Below, piece after piece: positions 36,032 through 45,059 of a stretch of DNA of 64,000 bases. Below the pieces are notes generated by a model. The model did not search any database. It saw nothing but the letters and a program-made list of their open reading frames with translations, and was not told where the DNA came from. Location of the stretch: the NCBI GenBank assembly GCA_963802745.1, contig CAWDKL010000042.1, positions 39,275-103,274 on the forward strand. The letters are read 5' to 3'. The number at the start of each line of letters is the position of its first letter. Position 1 is the stretch's first letter. This DNA comes from JAJPKK01 sp963802745. GTDB taxonomy: Bacteria > Pseudomonadota > Alphaproteobacteria > Rhizobiales > Xanthobacteraceae. Both the position numbers and the translations under genes were made by a program.

Positions 36032-37695
36032 CAGTTGCTCCTGTCGAGATGTCCGGGGTAAAGCGCCGGCAAAAGCTTGGCGGAGATCGACGCCACGTTC
36101 GCCGCTTGCGGCAATGCGTACAGGGACATGCGGCCGCCGGCGTGATCGACAACGTCCATCAATGTCGCGTGCAGCAACCCCTGATCGATCGCGGTCTTCA
36201 GCAACGCATTGTGCGGGAAGTTCCGGTATCGGGAATCCTCATCAAGAACGATCCAGCCGATGCCCACCGCATCGATCCAGCCGGCGACCTCGGCGGGGGT
36301 CTGAAACGTGAGGGTGTATTGGTCCCCCATCCAGCTGGTCTTGGCCAAGGCCTTTTGGGCGCGAACGACGTAATGCTGCCGGCCGCGGTCCGCTTGCGCA
36401 AAGGATGCAATGAACGCGCCCTCTGCCAACGGGGAGCCCGACACGAGGGTGAGCATGTTCGGTTTGCCCGACGCCAGGATGTCGCCAACCAGCACGTCCG
36501 AATGGAGCGACACCGGATGGGGCAGCCGTGCCAGCAACAGCGTTGAAGCAAGAAAGACCAGCACCGGAATGGAGCGTGCGATCCGGGTTTGCGCACACAA
36601 CCATGGAAGACTTTCAAGGGCGCGGTAGAACCCCGCAATCGCCACGATCACGACGCCCGGCAGGGCCGGAATGAGATAGCGCACATCGAGATCAGCCGGA
36701 GCCACCATCACAAACAGCAGCATCGCCAGCGACGATGCCGCAAAGGCCGAAATGACCGGGGGTATGTCGGCAATGGGCTTGGCCGACGAGGTCCAGCACC
36801 GCACCACGCCGTAACCGTACAGCAGCGAACATGGAAGACCCACGGCGCCGATCAGGCCACGCAAGAAGAACGGAACGGCCAATCGCGTATAGTGCCACCC
36901 CCAGACATACACAAAGCCGTCCGCAGCCATGCGGTAGGTTAACAAGTACCATGGCGCCGTGAGCGTGGCGACAAGCGCAGCAGCGGCCAGGGTCTTGGGA
37001 TGCAGAAGAAACGCCGCATCGCGCCGCAAGGCGGCGCCAATCAAGGGCATCAACGCCAGACCAAGGCCTGTGCCTTTGGTCAGGATCGCCACGGTTGCCA
37101 TCACGGCGAACAGACAGCATGAGCGCCAGCTGCGCTCTTGGAAAAAGACACTCCAGCACACCGTCGCGGCCGCAACCGTCAGCGCTCCAAGCGTATCCGC
37201 CATTACCTCATCGGGTATCGCCAGGAAGACCGGCGAAAGCAGGACAGCCAAGCCCGCCGTCAGTCCCGCAACCACCCCGTACAACCGTGACGTCACCGCT
37301 GAGGCGACCGCGGCGGTGACGCCCGCGATGGCCGCCTGGAGACCCAGCGCGGTGACGGCGTTGGCACCAAACAGCAGAATGACGATCGCTTGCAAGAACT
37401 CGAAAAACGGCGGCCAGTGGCCGATCGCGACTTTCGGAAAATGTGCATAGTAGTTGATAAAGAAGGCAACAGGCCTCGATCCGAGGCCCGACGCCAGATA
37501 GTCGGCGATTGCTATCGACGACACATAGTGGGCGGCTTCATCGGCATGATTGCCGCGATCTGCCGCGAACCCGCCCGTGCAGTGTTGCAGAAAAAGCGTG
37601 ACCGCGACGAACAGGAGAGCGAAAAGGCCAAACTGCGCTTTGTTCCCAAAACGGCTTTTTGATACCTGAAATGACGACACAAACGGAGTTGGCAA
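36031..37695 (-). CDS. ArnT/GT39-like membrane glycosyltransferase
   Basis: A 554-residue protein with about 11-12 membrane segments. The first periplasmic loop has an acidic motif (DRGNHADEAAHYVSSIAIAD) like the D-E-x-x-H region of GT39/ArnT-type transferases, followed by GHWPPFFEF. The C-terminal 150 residues form a soluble domain. These enzymes move sugars from polyprenyl phosphate donors. First gene of the polysaccharide operon. Its exact acceptor is unknown. Confidence 0.82.
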   Translation of the reverse strand: MPTPFVSSFQVSKSRFGNKAQFGLFALLFVAVTLFLQHCTGGFAADRGNHADEAAHYVSSIAIADYLASGLGSRPVAFFINYYAHFPKVAIGHWPPFFEFLQAIVILLFGANAVTALGLQAAIAGVTAAVASAVTSRLYGVVAGLTAGLAVLLSPVFLAIPDEVMADTLGALTVAAATVCWSVFFQERSWRSCCLFAVMATVAILTKGTGLGLALMPLIGAALRRDAAFLLHPKTLAAAALVATLTAPWYLLTYRMAADGFVYVWGWHYTRLAVPFFLRGLIGAVGLPCSLLYGYGVVRCWTSSAKPIADIPPVISAFAASSLAMLLFVMVAPADLDVRYLIPALPGVVIVAIAGFYRALESLPWLCAQTRIARSIPVLVFLASTLLLARLPHPVSLHSDVLVGDILASGKPNMLTLVSGSPLAEGAFIASFAQADRGRQHYVVRAQKALAKTSWMGDQYTLTFQTPAEVAGWIDAVGIGWIVLDEDSRYRNFPHNALLKTAIDQGLLHATLMDVVDHAGGRMSLYALPQAANVASISAKLLPALYPGHLDRSN

Positions 37696-37731
37696 GTCCC
37701 ACCCTGGAATCAGTTAAATCGCGTGTATTGT

Positions 37732-37920
37732 TCAAGTCTCGTCTGAAACAGGCGCTTTTGCGTCTTTCGCGCGCCGCAGCCAGGCATAAGCCGATTTGAA
37801 CGTATAGAATAGCCCGACAGCAATCCCACCAAAAAAGGTCAGCATGCTCATCAGGATGACAAGAGCATGCAAAGCAATCTCTCGCACTTCCTTGTCAGTC
37901 AAAAGATCATGCCACATCAA
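37732..37920 (-). CDS. Small single-span membrane protein
   Basis: A 62-residue protein with an N-terminal hydrophilic helix (LLTDKEVREIALHAL), one membrane segment (about 20-42, VILMSMLTFFGGIAVGLFYTF) and a basic tail. It lies 37 bases upstream of the GT39-like gene on the same strand and could be co-transcribed. Family unknown. Confidence 0.5.
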   Translation of the reverse strand: MMWHDLLTDKEVREIALHALVILMSMLTFFGGIAVGLFYTFKSAYAWLRRAKDAKAPVSDET

Positions 37921-38210
37921 AAGCCCTCTCCAAAAGGCCGTGACCGCACTCTAGCACAATCAAAACGGGAATCCAGCCGGCATGGCATAATAGACAGACT
38001 TCGAAAATGGATGTTCGATGCTTATTATTATAACGCCATTCCATGGTGTGTATGACAGTTTCCGATATCTGAGAGTTCATAATTCTTTCGGTTCACCACA
38101 CGAGATCATGGGCGTCCCCTTCGGAACCTGGCTTATTTGCTCTTGACCGACATACAATAATGACACAATTTCTTTAATTGCCTTTCCTCAACCCTTTCTA
38201 TGGAGTTTGC
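37921..38210. other. AT-rich intergenic region
   Basis: 290 bases with lower GC than the flanks, lying between divergent transcription units. Promoters are expected here. A ribosome site TGGAG at 38201-38205 belongs to the gene at 38211. I see no other feature. Confidence 0.45.
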
Positions 38211-38621
38211 ATGAAAAAACCATTTGCCCTGGACAATGAACGCTTGTGGATCGACGCCGCCAATGTCGTCGCGGTCCTTCCCATCAGCGAGGACAAGCGT
38301 TCCGCGCAAGGATGGGACAATCGCTTCACGGCGCAGGTCCTCGCCGTCGGCAGCGAAGGCGGGCTCGATACCCGTCCGGTCGCCGACCTCGTCAAAGCCT
38401 TCCGCGGCGCCGGCATCCAGCTCGGCTACATCAGGGATACCGACGAGGCCATCAGGCACGATGCGATCTCTTCGCTGCGCGCTTTCAAAGGCGATCCCAA
38501 CGCTCCGGTGCAATATTTCCATTCCGCCGCCAAACTCGCCAACGGTCGGGAATTGTGGCTCGCCGCGACGCCGAAACAAGTGCTCGACAGCAGGCCAGGA
38601 ATATCGGCCGCGCCAGTCTGA
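38211..38621 (+). CDS. Hypothetical protein
   Basis: A 136-residue cytosolic protein starting at ATG 38211 (TGGAG upstream). It has mixed alpha/beta character, with segments LDNERLWIDAANVVAVLPIS and PVADLVKAFRGAGIQLGYIRD. The final ten residues are Pro/Arg-rich and may be read-through of an altered end. I do not recognise the family. It stands alone between the polysaccharide operon and the ParA-type operon. Confidence 0.6.
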   Translation: MKKPFALDNERLWIDAANVVAVLPISEDKRSAQGWDNRFTAQVLAVGSEGGLDTRPVADLVKAFRGAGIQLGYIRDTDEAIRHDAISSLRAFKGDPNAPVQYFHSAAKLANGRELWLAATPKQVLDSRPGISAAPV

Positions 38622-38731
38622 TCGGGTGGGTTCGGGGCAGCCCCCGCGCGCGACCGCGCGGGGTACGGGCTCTCGTGAACCGAGCCCCGCCAAGAGCGGG
38701 TCTCGGCCTTTGCAGGCTTCGATCCCTCTGC

Positions 38732-39214
38732 CTACTCCGCCGGGGCATGCTTGCGTGGCAGCAGGCCAAGCTCGGCGATCTTGTGCACCACGAGTTCCTC
38801 GATCACCTGGGCCGCGGGACTTGCAAGGTGTCGCGCGATTTCATGCACACCGTCCCAGACATCCTTCGTCAGCAGCACGGCGTTGCCGCCGGGCTCACCA
38901 TTGCGCCGTGTTGCCTTGTACGCTTCCAGCAAGAGTTCGATGATTTCACCCTCAGTCACCTTGCGCGCCATTCCGCTCGACTTCCGCCGCTCAAGCTGGA
39001 GCTCCGCCTGCAATCCCACAATCTCCCCCTTGAAGCTGTCCCGCACGCGGACGGCATACACTTCGGTTCGGCCGGTGCGGCGGCGCACGCGCCGATGCTC
39101 GACGGCGCGAACGTCGTCGGAATGATCCAACTCCGCCGCCGTCGTCTCGGCCGCAGCGATCGGGGCACCTTCCTTCTTGGCACCACTTCCAACGATGTGC
39201 GCAAAGATGTTCAT
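38732..39214 (-). CDS. Hypothetical island protein, last gene of the ParA operon
   Basis: A 160-residue protein. The N-terminal half is acidic then strongly basic (VEHRRVRRRTGRTEVYAVRV). The C-terminal half is helical with VTEGEIIELLLEAYKATRRN, resembling ribbon-helix-helix or plasmid-stability proteins. It follows the membrane-protein gene by 15 bases. Possibly DNA-binding. No family assigned. Confidence 0.6.
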   Translation of the reverse strand: MNIFAHIVGSGAKKEGAPIAAAETTAAELDHSDDVRAVEHRRVRRRTGRTEVYAVRVRDSFKGEIVGLQAELQLERRKSSGMARKVTEGEIIELLLEAYKATRRNGEPGGNAVLLTKDVWDGVHEIARHLASPAAQVIEELVVHKIAELGLLPRKHAPAE

Positions 39215-39229
39215 GTTGCCGTCCCGGTC

Positions 39230-40132
39230 TCACTCGATCATCAGTTGACCGTCGGCGGCGCGCGCGAAACGCGTCGGCCTGTGAATGTGACGCGGCACCG
39301 CCGCGTGCTCGACGTTGGTGACGTTGGGTCTCGCCTGGGCCATTGGTGCCAGCCGCGGAAAGCCCCGCATCGGCAGCAGCGCCAGAAACAACCCGAAGGC
39401 CGAACCGAATTCGACCAGCGCCGCGAACAGCACCACGATCGAAGTCTGCACCCGTTCGAGCCCAACCCCGGTAAGTCGTGCCAAAAGCCCGGCTTGCTGA
39501 TCCTGATCGTTGCGCGCTCCCGCAGCAAGGAAGGTATCGACCTCGGCTTTGAGCGCGGCGCCGCGATCCCGCAAGCGCTCGCTTTCGACTGCCGCCGCAA
39601 GCTCGATACGCAGGTCCCCAACGCCTCGGCAGTAGGCGCGGCTCGCCTCGATGGTGGCGTCCCTGCATTCGTTTGAACTCGACCACAACCGGTCCTGTTT
39701 GGCGCGGGCGATGGCCGCTTCGATCACGGCGCGCGGACGGATCGCTCCGAGCGATGTCACCCGTTCCTTGATCTCCCGCAGCTCGCGCTCCGCCGCCTGA
39801 TAACGCAGCGAAACCGCTTCCCGGCTTCCGGTCACGGCCCCGCGCGAGGAGGCCGCAAAGCCGATGGCACTGAACAGCGAGAACACAAGACAGCCGGTGA
39901 AGAACATCATGCCGATGAGGCTGCCGAGCCGCAGGCGCGCCGACCAGGCCCACGCAATCACCAGCGGCAGCGACGCCTTGAACACGTCGATCCCGATCGA
40001 GACCGCCCCCAGCACCTGCGACGAGGGGGCGTCACCCCCCTGCCCGGTCCAGAACGACCAGTTCATGTAGATCGAGGCCGCCGTCAGCAGCAGCGCCCCA
40101 GCAAGGCAGACACCTGTGATCAGTCTATGCAT
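39230..40132 (-). CDS. Membrane protein with large coiled-coil loop
   Basis: A 300-residue protein with three N-terminal membrane segments (about 4-24, 42-62, 68-94), a cytosolic or periplasmic helical domain of about 130 residues rich in Glu, Arg and Ala (coiled coil, about 100-215), a fourth membrane segment (about 232-255) and a basic tail. It lies 42 bases downstream of the small ParA-partner gene. The topology suggests a scaffold. The function is unknown. Confidence 0.65.
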   Translation of the reverse strand: MHRLITGVCLAGALLLTAASIYMNWSFWTGQGGDAPSSQVLGAVSIGIDVFKASLPLVIAWAWSARLRLGSLIGMMFFTGCLVFSLFSAIGFAASSRGAVTGSREAVSLRYQAAERELREIKERVTSLGAIRPRAVIEAAIARAKQDRLWSSSNECRDATIEASRAYCRGVGDLRIELAAAVESERLRDRGAALKAEVDTFLAAGARNDQDQQAGLLARLTGVGLERVQTSIVVLFAALVEFGSAFGLFLALLPMRGFPRLAPMAQARPNVTNVEHAAVPRHIHRPTRFARAADGQLMIE

Positions 40133-40174
40133 GGCATGATCCCGCGCTTTTGTTGGGATTCGACGCTGCGCCCG

Positions 40175-40459
40175 TTAGGTTTTTCGGCCGTGCACCTTTT
40201 CGTAAGCCGCGCGCATGTCTTCGAGCAGCACGCACATGCGCTTGCCACGCCGTTTCGCTTCCGCCTTGATCCAGTCCTTAAAATCCGGCGTCACGATCGT
40301 GGCGAACTGCACGTCGCGCCCCGTGCTGCGTGAGATGCGCCCCTCCTCGTCGCGCGCGACGGCATAGCGGTTGAGCGCGCGCTTGGCGTTGTCGTCCGGG
40401 GCCGGTGGCGGCAACACGCGCGGAGCACCCGGCAGCGCGGTGAGTTTCTTGGCTGTCAT
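40175..40459 (-). CDS. Small basic protein, probable ParA partner
   Basis: A 94-residue protein. A proline-rich flexible N-terminus (PGAPRVLPPPAPDD) is followed by a fold pattern FATIVTPDFKDWIKAEAKRRGKRMCVLLEDM typical of ribbon-helix-helix DNA-binding proteins (strand then two helices). It starts inside the stop of the ParA gene (ATGA overlap). Such pairs form type Ib-like partition cassettes in which the small protein binds the centromere. Partner role inferred from context. Confidence 0.65.
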   Translation of the reverse strand: MTAKKLTALPGAPRVLPPPAPDDNAKRALNRYAVARDEEGRISRSTGRDVQFATIVTPDFKDWIKAEAKRRGKRMCVLLEDMRAAYEKVHGRKT

Positions 40460-41178
40460 CGCCCTCGTCCTCCGCGATCCCGATCCATACCTTTGGACTT
40501 TGGCTGCAGCCGCTGGAACCGCCGCTCGGCCGCGGCCACGCCCTTCGAAATCGCGTCCATCATGCGGCTGGCATCTTCGCGCAGCCGCTCGGCACCGGAA
40601 ATTTCAGTGAGCCCATAACCCTCCGCCAGGGCCGCGCTGTACAGTGGTGCGTTGCGAATGCATCCCTCAAGCGCGCCGTAGCCGGCTTCGGCCAGATACG
40701 CGCGCGCGAACTGCTCTTCGTCGTGCCCCGGCTTCGCTTCGGCACTGAAACGCGACAGCACCACGCCGAGCCGCCAGACCTCAATCCCCTCGGCGCGCAA
40801 TCCATGCAGCAGCCTCACGGTCGGGGCGAGTTCGTAGGTCGGATTGGGACCGGTCGGAATCACCATGAAGGTCGATTTGCGTGCCAGCGCCAGCGTGCTC
40901 TTGTCCGTCCAGCCGGGGGTATCCACCACCAGCACGTCGCAGCGGCCAACCATTTCCAGCGCCTGCCGTGCGCTCGCGGCCTCGACCCTCACCTTCGGCA
41001 GGATGCCGTTATGGTCGCGAACCTGGGACCACGCGACGGCCGTCCTCTGCTCCTCATTGAGGTCGGTGAGAATGACATCCGCCCCCTGGGTCGCCCGCGC
41101 GACCGCATAGCTGCAGGCCAGCGCCGTCTTGCCGACCCCGCCTTTGCCGTTGGCGAACGGAACCATCACATGCGACAT
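40456..41178 (-). CDS. ParA family ATPase (partition/scaffold type)
   Basis: A 240-residue deviant Walker A ATPase: KGGVGKT in FANGKGGVGKTALACSYAVA, Walker A' VILTDLNEEQRT and Walker B CDVLVVDTPGW. There is no N-terminal helix-turn-helix, so it is the small type. The basic C-terminus (KSKGMDRDRGGRGR) may bind DNA non-specifically. It heads an operon of four genes (to 38732). The upstream region has AATTCTAGAACC and TCTAGATACAATTG, possible operator half-sites at 41211-41238. Confidence 0.85.
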   Translation of the reverse strand: MSHVMVPFANGKGGVGKTALACSYAVARATQGADVILTDLNEEQRTAVAWSQVRDHNGILPKVRVEAASARQALEMVGRCDVLVVDTPGWTDKSTLALARKSTFMVIPTGPNPTYELAPTVRLLHGLRAEGIEVWRLGVVLSRFSAEAKPGHDEEQFARAYLAEAGYGALEGCIRNAPLYSAALAEGYGLTEISGAERLREDASRMMDAISKGVAAAERRFQRLQPKSKGMDRDRGGRGR

Positions 41179-41380
41179 CGCGGCCTCGGCGAGCTAAGAT
41201 CGGTACTCTAATTCTAGAACCTATCCGTCTAGATACAATTGTTTGGGCAACATTGCCAGCCCTTCGAGAGGGCGAAGGTTTGGGAAAGGATTGCGGGCGG
41301 TGACGGGTTTGTTGTTTTTGTAGCAATTGACGAGCAAAAATGGTAATAAAATGCCATTGAAACGATGGGGGATTTTTACA

Positions 41381-41719
41381 ATGGATGATCGGGCACTTGA
41401 TCAGCGGCTGGCCCGCATCGAAGAATATCTGGCCAAGCTCGACGAACGACTGACCAAGCTTGATCGCAGGACGGTTCGGGCATGGGAGATGCAGGACATT
41501 GGCATCCTCAAGATCGATCTCCGGCTCGAAGACGTCGAGGCGCGTCTGAAAGAGTTCCCTGAAATTGAGCGGATCGCCCAGGAGGCCTATCTCAAGACGC
41601 ACCCGGACGCCCAAGCCGGACTTCATGAGGTCATCGACGCCGTCGAGACGGCTCGCAGCCAAATCTTCATCTCCAAAATTCCGAGCGTCGAAGAGTACCG
41701 GCGCCTGTCGAAATCCTAG
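41381..41719 (+). CDS. Coiled-coil protein related to the 33590 protein
   Basis: A 112-residue helical protein with long heptads (LDQRLARIEEYLAKLDERLTKL) followed by YLKTHPDAQAGLHEVIDAV, which matches the ARTHPDANRDLVRI segment of the protein at 33590. ATG 41381 is the most likely start because the coiled coil begins there. ATG 41351 is an alternative. Divergent from the ParA operon. Confidence 0.65.
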   Translation: MDDRALDQRLARIEEYLAKLDERLTKLDRRTVRAWEMQDIGILKIDLRLEDVEARLKEFPEIERIAQEAYLKTHPDAQAGLHEVIDAVETARSQIFISKIPSVEEYRRLSKS

Positions 41720-41800
41720 GAAATTTCTCCGCTCGGTCTGCACGGCTTCGGCACCATGTGTTATTTGGTTGCCACGAGGTAAGGTGCAGAGAGACGACAC

Positions 41801-43942
41801 ATGGCCGCGGCCAACGACGGCAGCGAAGCAGAGGAAGCGCGCCGCCAGGAAGAGCTTGCTAAGAAATTAGCGCAGCTGTCTGACGAGAAGCGTCAGAAGT
41901 ATGAAGTTCATGTTCATAACGCCATCGATGCTCATGGGACGGCCAGTCATGACTACCGGCTGGGTCTTGCGAAGACATTTTTGCAAGGGCTTCCGCCTTC
42001 GGAAGAAGGCCGGCAGATCAGTGATTATAACGATCGCGAACGGAAGCGCGCCTATGCGGACGCCCAACGCCTGGAGCGGGCGCAAAGAGGCCGGGACCAA
42101 GCCGCCCCCGAACCCACCAGCGGACGTCAACCCGAACCTGCTACCCCGGCGCTTGACCCCATGCAGGGTGTTCGCGCTAACGGCCCGCAGCGCGACTACG
42201 GCAAATTGCAGAAGACCCAGGATGAGGCAGCGCAACGCAGCCAAGCTCCCGATGCTGCCACAGCTGTTCTGTCCAGGCAGCAGTTGCAGGAGATGTCTGA
42301 GCGCTACGCTGAGGTGCGCAAAGCCGGAAATCTTCAGCCCACGCCTCCCGAGCTTCGCGAACGCAACGATCTGGCCAAGAAGCATTCCCTGATCGCGGAG
42401 AAGACGGATCGCGCCCACGGCACAACCGATGCGCAACAGACGCAACAGCGCGCGCTGCTCGATCACCAGCATCTTGCCGAGCGGGTGGGCGTGGAGGCCC
42501 GCTTGATCGGCCAGCGTTTGCGAAATCAGAGCGTTCCCGGCGCAGACATCTATGAGCGCGAGAGCCGCAGCGCCCTCCACACCGCCCGGGTGCTTCACCA
42601 GCAACGACAGAATCTGGTTTCTGGTATCGATCGTGCCCAACAAGGCGCTCGCCTTGTCCAACGACAGGATGAGCAGAAGCAGGCGGATGCGCCCAACCCT
42701 GCGCAGCAGGCCAACAGTCTGTCCGTCACGCCGTCCGCTCCGTCGCCTGCGGCTCAACCACAGGCCCGTAACGAGGGTGCCGCGCATTCTCCAGAGCGTC
42801 CGCATGACGACAGCGCGTTGCAGCGCATCCATGACAACGTGGCCAGTATGGATGCCGCCGAGAACAACATGAACCGAATTCTTGAACGCTACGACGCGTT
42901 GCGGCGCGTTGAAGGCATCACACCCGGTCCCCGCGAATTGGCGCAACGTCGTGACGTGACACTGTTGCACCACAGAGAGGAAGGCGTTTTAGAACAACAG
43001 CAGCAGCGGGAGCGTTGCGCGCCGGCGTATCAAGGAGAGCAGGCAAAATGGATTGATGGCCAGCACCACTTGGAACAATCCGTCATACGCGTCATGCATC
43101 GCGCGTCCCAGGTGGCGGTTGAAGGCGATTGGCTGGCGCGGCAGCTTGCCGCCACCAACAAGCCGGAAGCCGAACGGTGCCGCCAGGAAGCGCGGTTAGG
43201 TGTAGCGACGGCGCAGGAGGCACGACAGCAGAGGAAACAACTCCGCTACAACCTCGCCTTCATTTATGAACCTGACATTTTTCCGCATCCAGGGGCTGAA
43301 TCGGTTAAACCCATGACCGATGCAGAACGGCTGAACAGTTGGGTTGAAGCGCGAGACAAGCACGACAGGCTACCACCCACTGTCACGCCGGAACGATTGC
43401 ACGGCATTCTCGGTCGTTACGACAGTATTGATCCACGAGCCGAACACGGCGCAGAGGCGACAGCGCCAGCCTACAAATTCGACGGTAAGACCGAAGCTTA
43501 CATAGCCGCCGAAGTTAAGGGCATGGACGCTCACCTTGCCAACGACCCAGCTTTGCGGCTTGATCTGGCCTTCCGGGCGCATATCGAAAAAGGCCTCGAC
43601 CCCAAGGGGCCTCCGTTCGAAACGTTCGAGGGAAGCGGCGCTCTCGATGACGAACGCAGAAGGTTCTATGCGAAACATCCAAACGCGCTGCCCCGCTCTC
43701 AAGAGCCGCCAGCGCACGTCCGCGAAGCCGAGGACAGGAAGAGCGCCGAGCAGGAATCCGCCAAAGGTGGCCGACCGTTGACGACCGCGGAGCGCGGCAA
43801 TGCGTCGGCGCAGGCGAAGGTCGCGTCCGAGCGCAAGGACCGTCATGCAAGGAACGCCGAGACCATTCGCGGTATCGGCGGTGATGGTCGTGGAGGTGGC
43901 CCCAAAGGCCGCGGAGGCCACGGGGGTGGACGGGGAAGATAA
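41801..43942 (+). CDS. Large repeat protein of unknown function
   Basis: A 713-residue hydrophilic, helical, Gln/Arg/Ala-rich protein without membrane segments. Two related modules are visible: residues about 160-275 (QQLQEMSERYAEVRKAG...LLDHQHLAERVGVEARLIG...) and about 356-485 (MNRILERYDALRRVEG...WIDGQHHLEQSVIRVMHRAS...). A partial third begins near 530 (RLHGILGRYDSIDP). They are joined by Pro/Ala linkers, and the last 20 residues are an Arg/Gly-rich tail. The tail resembles nucleic-acid binding tails of mobilization proteins, but no relaxase motif is present. I do not recognise the family. It probably belongs to the ParA-operon module. Confidence 0.7.
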   Translation: MAAANDGSEAEEARRQEELAKKLAQLSDEKRQKYEVHVHNAIDAHGTASHDYRLGLAKTFLQGLPPSEEGRQISDYNDRERKRAYADAQRLERAQRGRDQAAPEPTSGRQPEPATPALDPMQGVRANGPQRDYGKLQKTQDEAAQRSQAPDAATAVLSRQQLQEMSERYAEVRKAGNLQPTPPELRERNDLAKKHSLIAEKTDRAHGTTDAQQTQQRALLDHQHLAERVGVEARLIGQRLRNQSVPGADIYERESRSALHTARVLHQQRQNLVSGIDRAQQGARLVQRQDEQKQADAPNPAQQANSLSVTPSAPSPAAQPQARNEGAAHSPERPHDDSALQRIHDNVASMDAAENNMNRILERYDALRRVEGITPGPRELAQRRDVTLLHHREEGVLEQQQQRERCAPAYQGEQAKWIDGQHHLEQSVIRVMHRASQVAVEGDWLARQLAATNKPEAERCRQEARLGVATAQEARQQRKQLRYNLAFIYEPDIFPHPGAESVKPMTDAERLNSWVEARDKHDRLPPTVTPERLHGILGRYDSIDPRAEHGAEATAPAYKFDGKTEAYIAAEVKGMDAHLANDPALRLDLAFRAHIEKGLDPKGPPFETFEGSGALDDERRRFYAKHPNALPRSQEPPAHVREAEDRKSAEQESAKGGRPLTTAERGNASAQAKVASERKDRHARNAETIRGIGGDGRGGGPKGRGGHGGGRGR

Positions 43943-44260
43943 GGGCACGGCTCAATACGCCGATCACGGTATTCGAATAGGAACCAGCTGCGCAACATCT
44001 TCGGCGCCTATCGACTTCGGGCCAGGGGTGGAATTCGGGCGCAAGCCGAAGCTCACCGCGCACCACCCGCGCGAGGCGATCAAACTGCAGCTGCGCCCCG
44101 GCCGGAAAACGGCTGGCGAGAGATTGCATTTGATTGTCCGCACCGACAATGTCCATGCGCCCACGATTTCGAAGCTACGCACATAAGCGCCGTCACTTGT
44201 CACGGTACTGTCGGATTGTTAGAACGATACGCGTTATTAAATATGGAATATCGGTATTAC
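43943..44260. other. Intergenic region, possible minus-strand gene debris
   Basis: 318 bases with no supported gene. The minus strand reads VGADNQMQSLASRFPAGAQL and QFDRLARVVRGEL around 44040-44150, which looks protein-like and may be the remnant of a longer gene, but there is no start, end or recognisable motif. Confidence 0.3.
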
Positions 44261-44548
44261 ATGAACATAAAAACGAAATACGACAACACCGCAATCAACG
44301 CCAAGCTTGACGCGAAAGTCAAACGTTTGCGGGAAAAGAAACGATTCCGTGTGGAGGATTGGAAGGATCGCCTCGCGCTACGAGTTCTCAACGGGACTCC
44401 AGACCATCACCATGAAGACTTACTTGATGCCATGCTGGAAATAGCCATTGATACACTGATGAGACGCTTAGGAGGCGAGTCCGCAATCAGTATTATCGAC
44501 CTCGTTATCAAACAACGGGTAAAAACATTACGCGGGAAACTTAACTGA
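44261..44548 (+). CDS. Hypothetical small basic protein
   Basis: A 95-residue basic N-terminal, helical C-terminal protein (LDAKVKRLREKKRFRVEDWKD; DAMLEIAIDTLMRRLGGESA). ATG 44261 or 44243 could be the start. AT-rich codon use differs from its GC-rich surroundings, a sign of separate origin. Unknown family. Possibly a DNA-binding accessory protein. Confidence 0.5.
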   Translation: MNIKTKYDNTAINAKLDAKVKRLREKKRFRVEDWKDRLALRVLNGTPDHHHEDLLDAMLEIAIDTLMRRLGGESAISIIDLVIKQRVKTLRGKLN

Positions 44549-45059
44549 CATATCCCGCATTTCGGGGCGTCCCCCTTCGGGGCCGGGCTGTCGTGCAAGG
44601 GCACGGAGCCGCCAAGGGCGTCTCCGCCCTGAAGGGCTTCCATACCTGACGCATCATACGGCACCCCTCGCCGGAGGCAGTCGGTCCCGCGTCCCGCCGA
44701 AGACGGCGGCGCTATGCTGACGCTCCTGCGGCTGCCTTTTTAACCGGTCTCGGGGCTGGCGAATTGCCTCCGCTTCGCTCCGGCTGATGCGCCATTTTTT
44801 GCGAAGAAGGGGGCTGACGCCCCGTCCGCATCCCCGCCTGTGCGATCCCGCGAGGTTCCACCAGGTCAGACGGCTCCGAAACGGCGGCAAGCCCCCTGCC
44901 CGTGATCTAGGTCAGCCCCTGGGATCGGGCACCGCACCCGGAACCGGAGCCGGCGGTGCTCGTGGCGGCACCGTAGAGTGAGAGGGCGGCGGTAGTTTTC
45001 CGTGACGGGTTGTAGGTCGAGAGAGAGGCTCTTGGCCGCCCGTCATGGAGGATACCGAC
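44549..45059. promoter_or_regulatory. Long GC-rich leader of the ParB-like gene
   Basis: 511 bases without a gene. It contains several hairpin-prone stretches (GGCGTCTCCGCCCTGAAGGGC near 44617-44637) and, near its end, the words AGAGTGAGAG (44975-44984) and GACGGGT (45004-45010). The same pair recurs before the strawberry-notch gene and after the DUF2493 gene. A GGAGG site at 45046-45050 sets the start at 45060. Regulatory function is inferred from the recurrence. Confidence 0.4.

Noticed and set aside
38246..39676. Long plus-strand frame of 476 codons
   Set aside because: Overlaps two better genes; Arg-rich translation without a motif.
43964..44203. Minus-strand frame between the repeat protein and the 44261 gene
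   Set aside because: Protein-like in part but without start, motif or recognisable family; kept only as a note.
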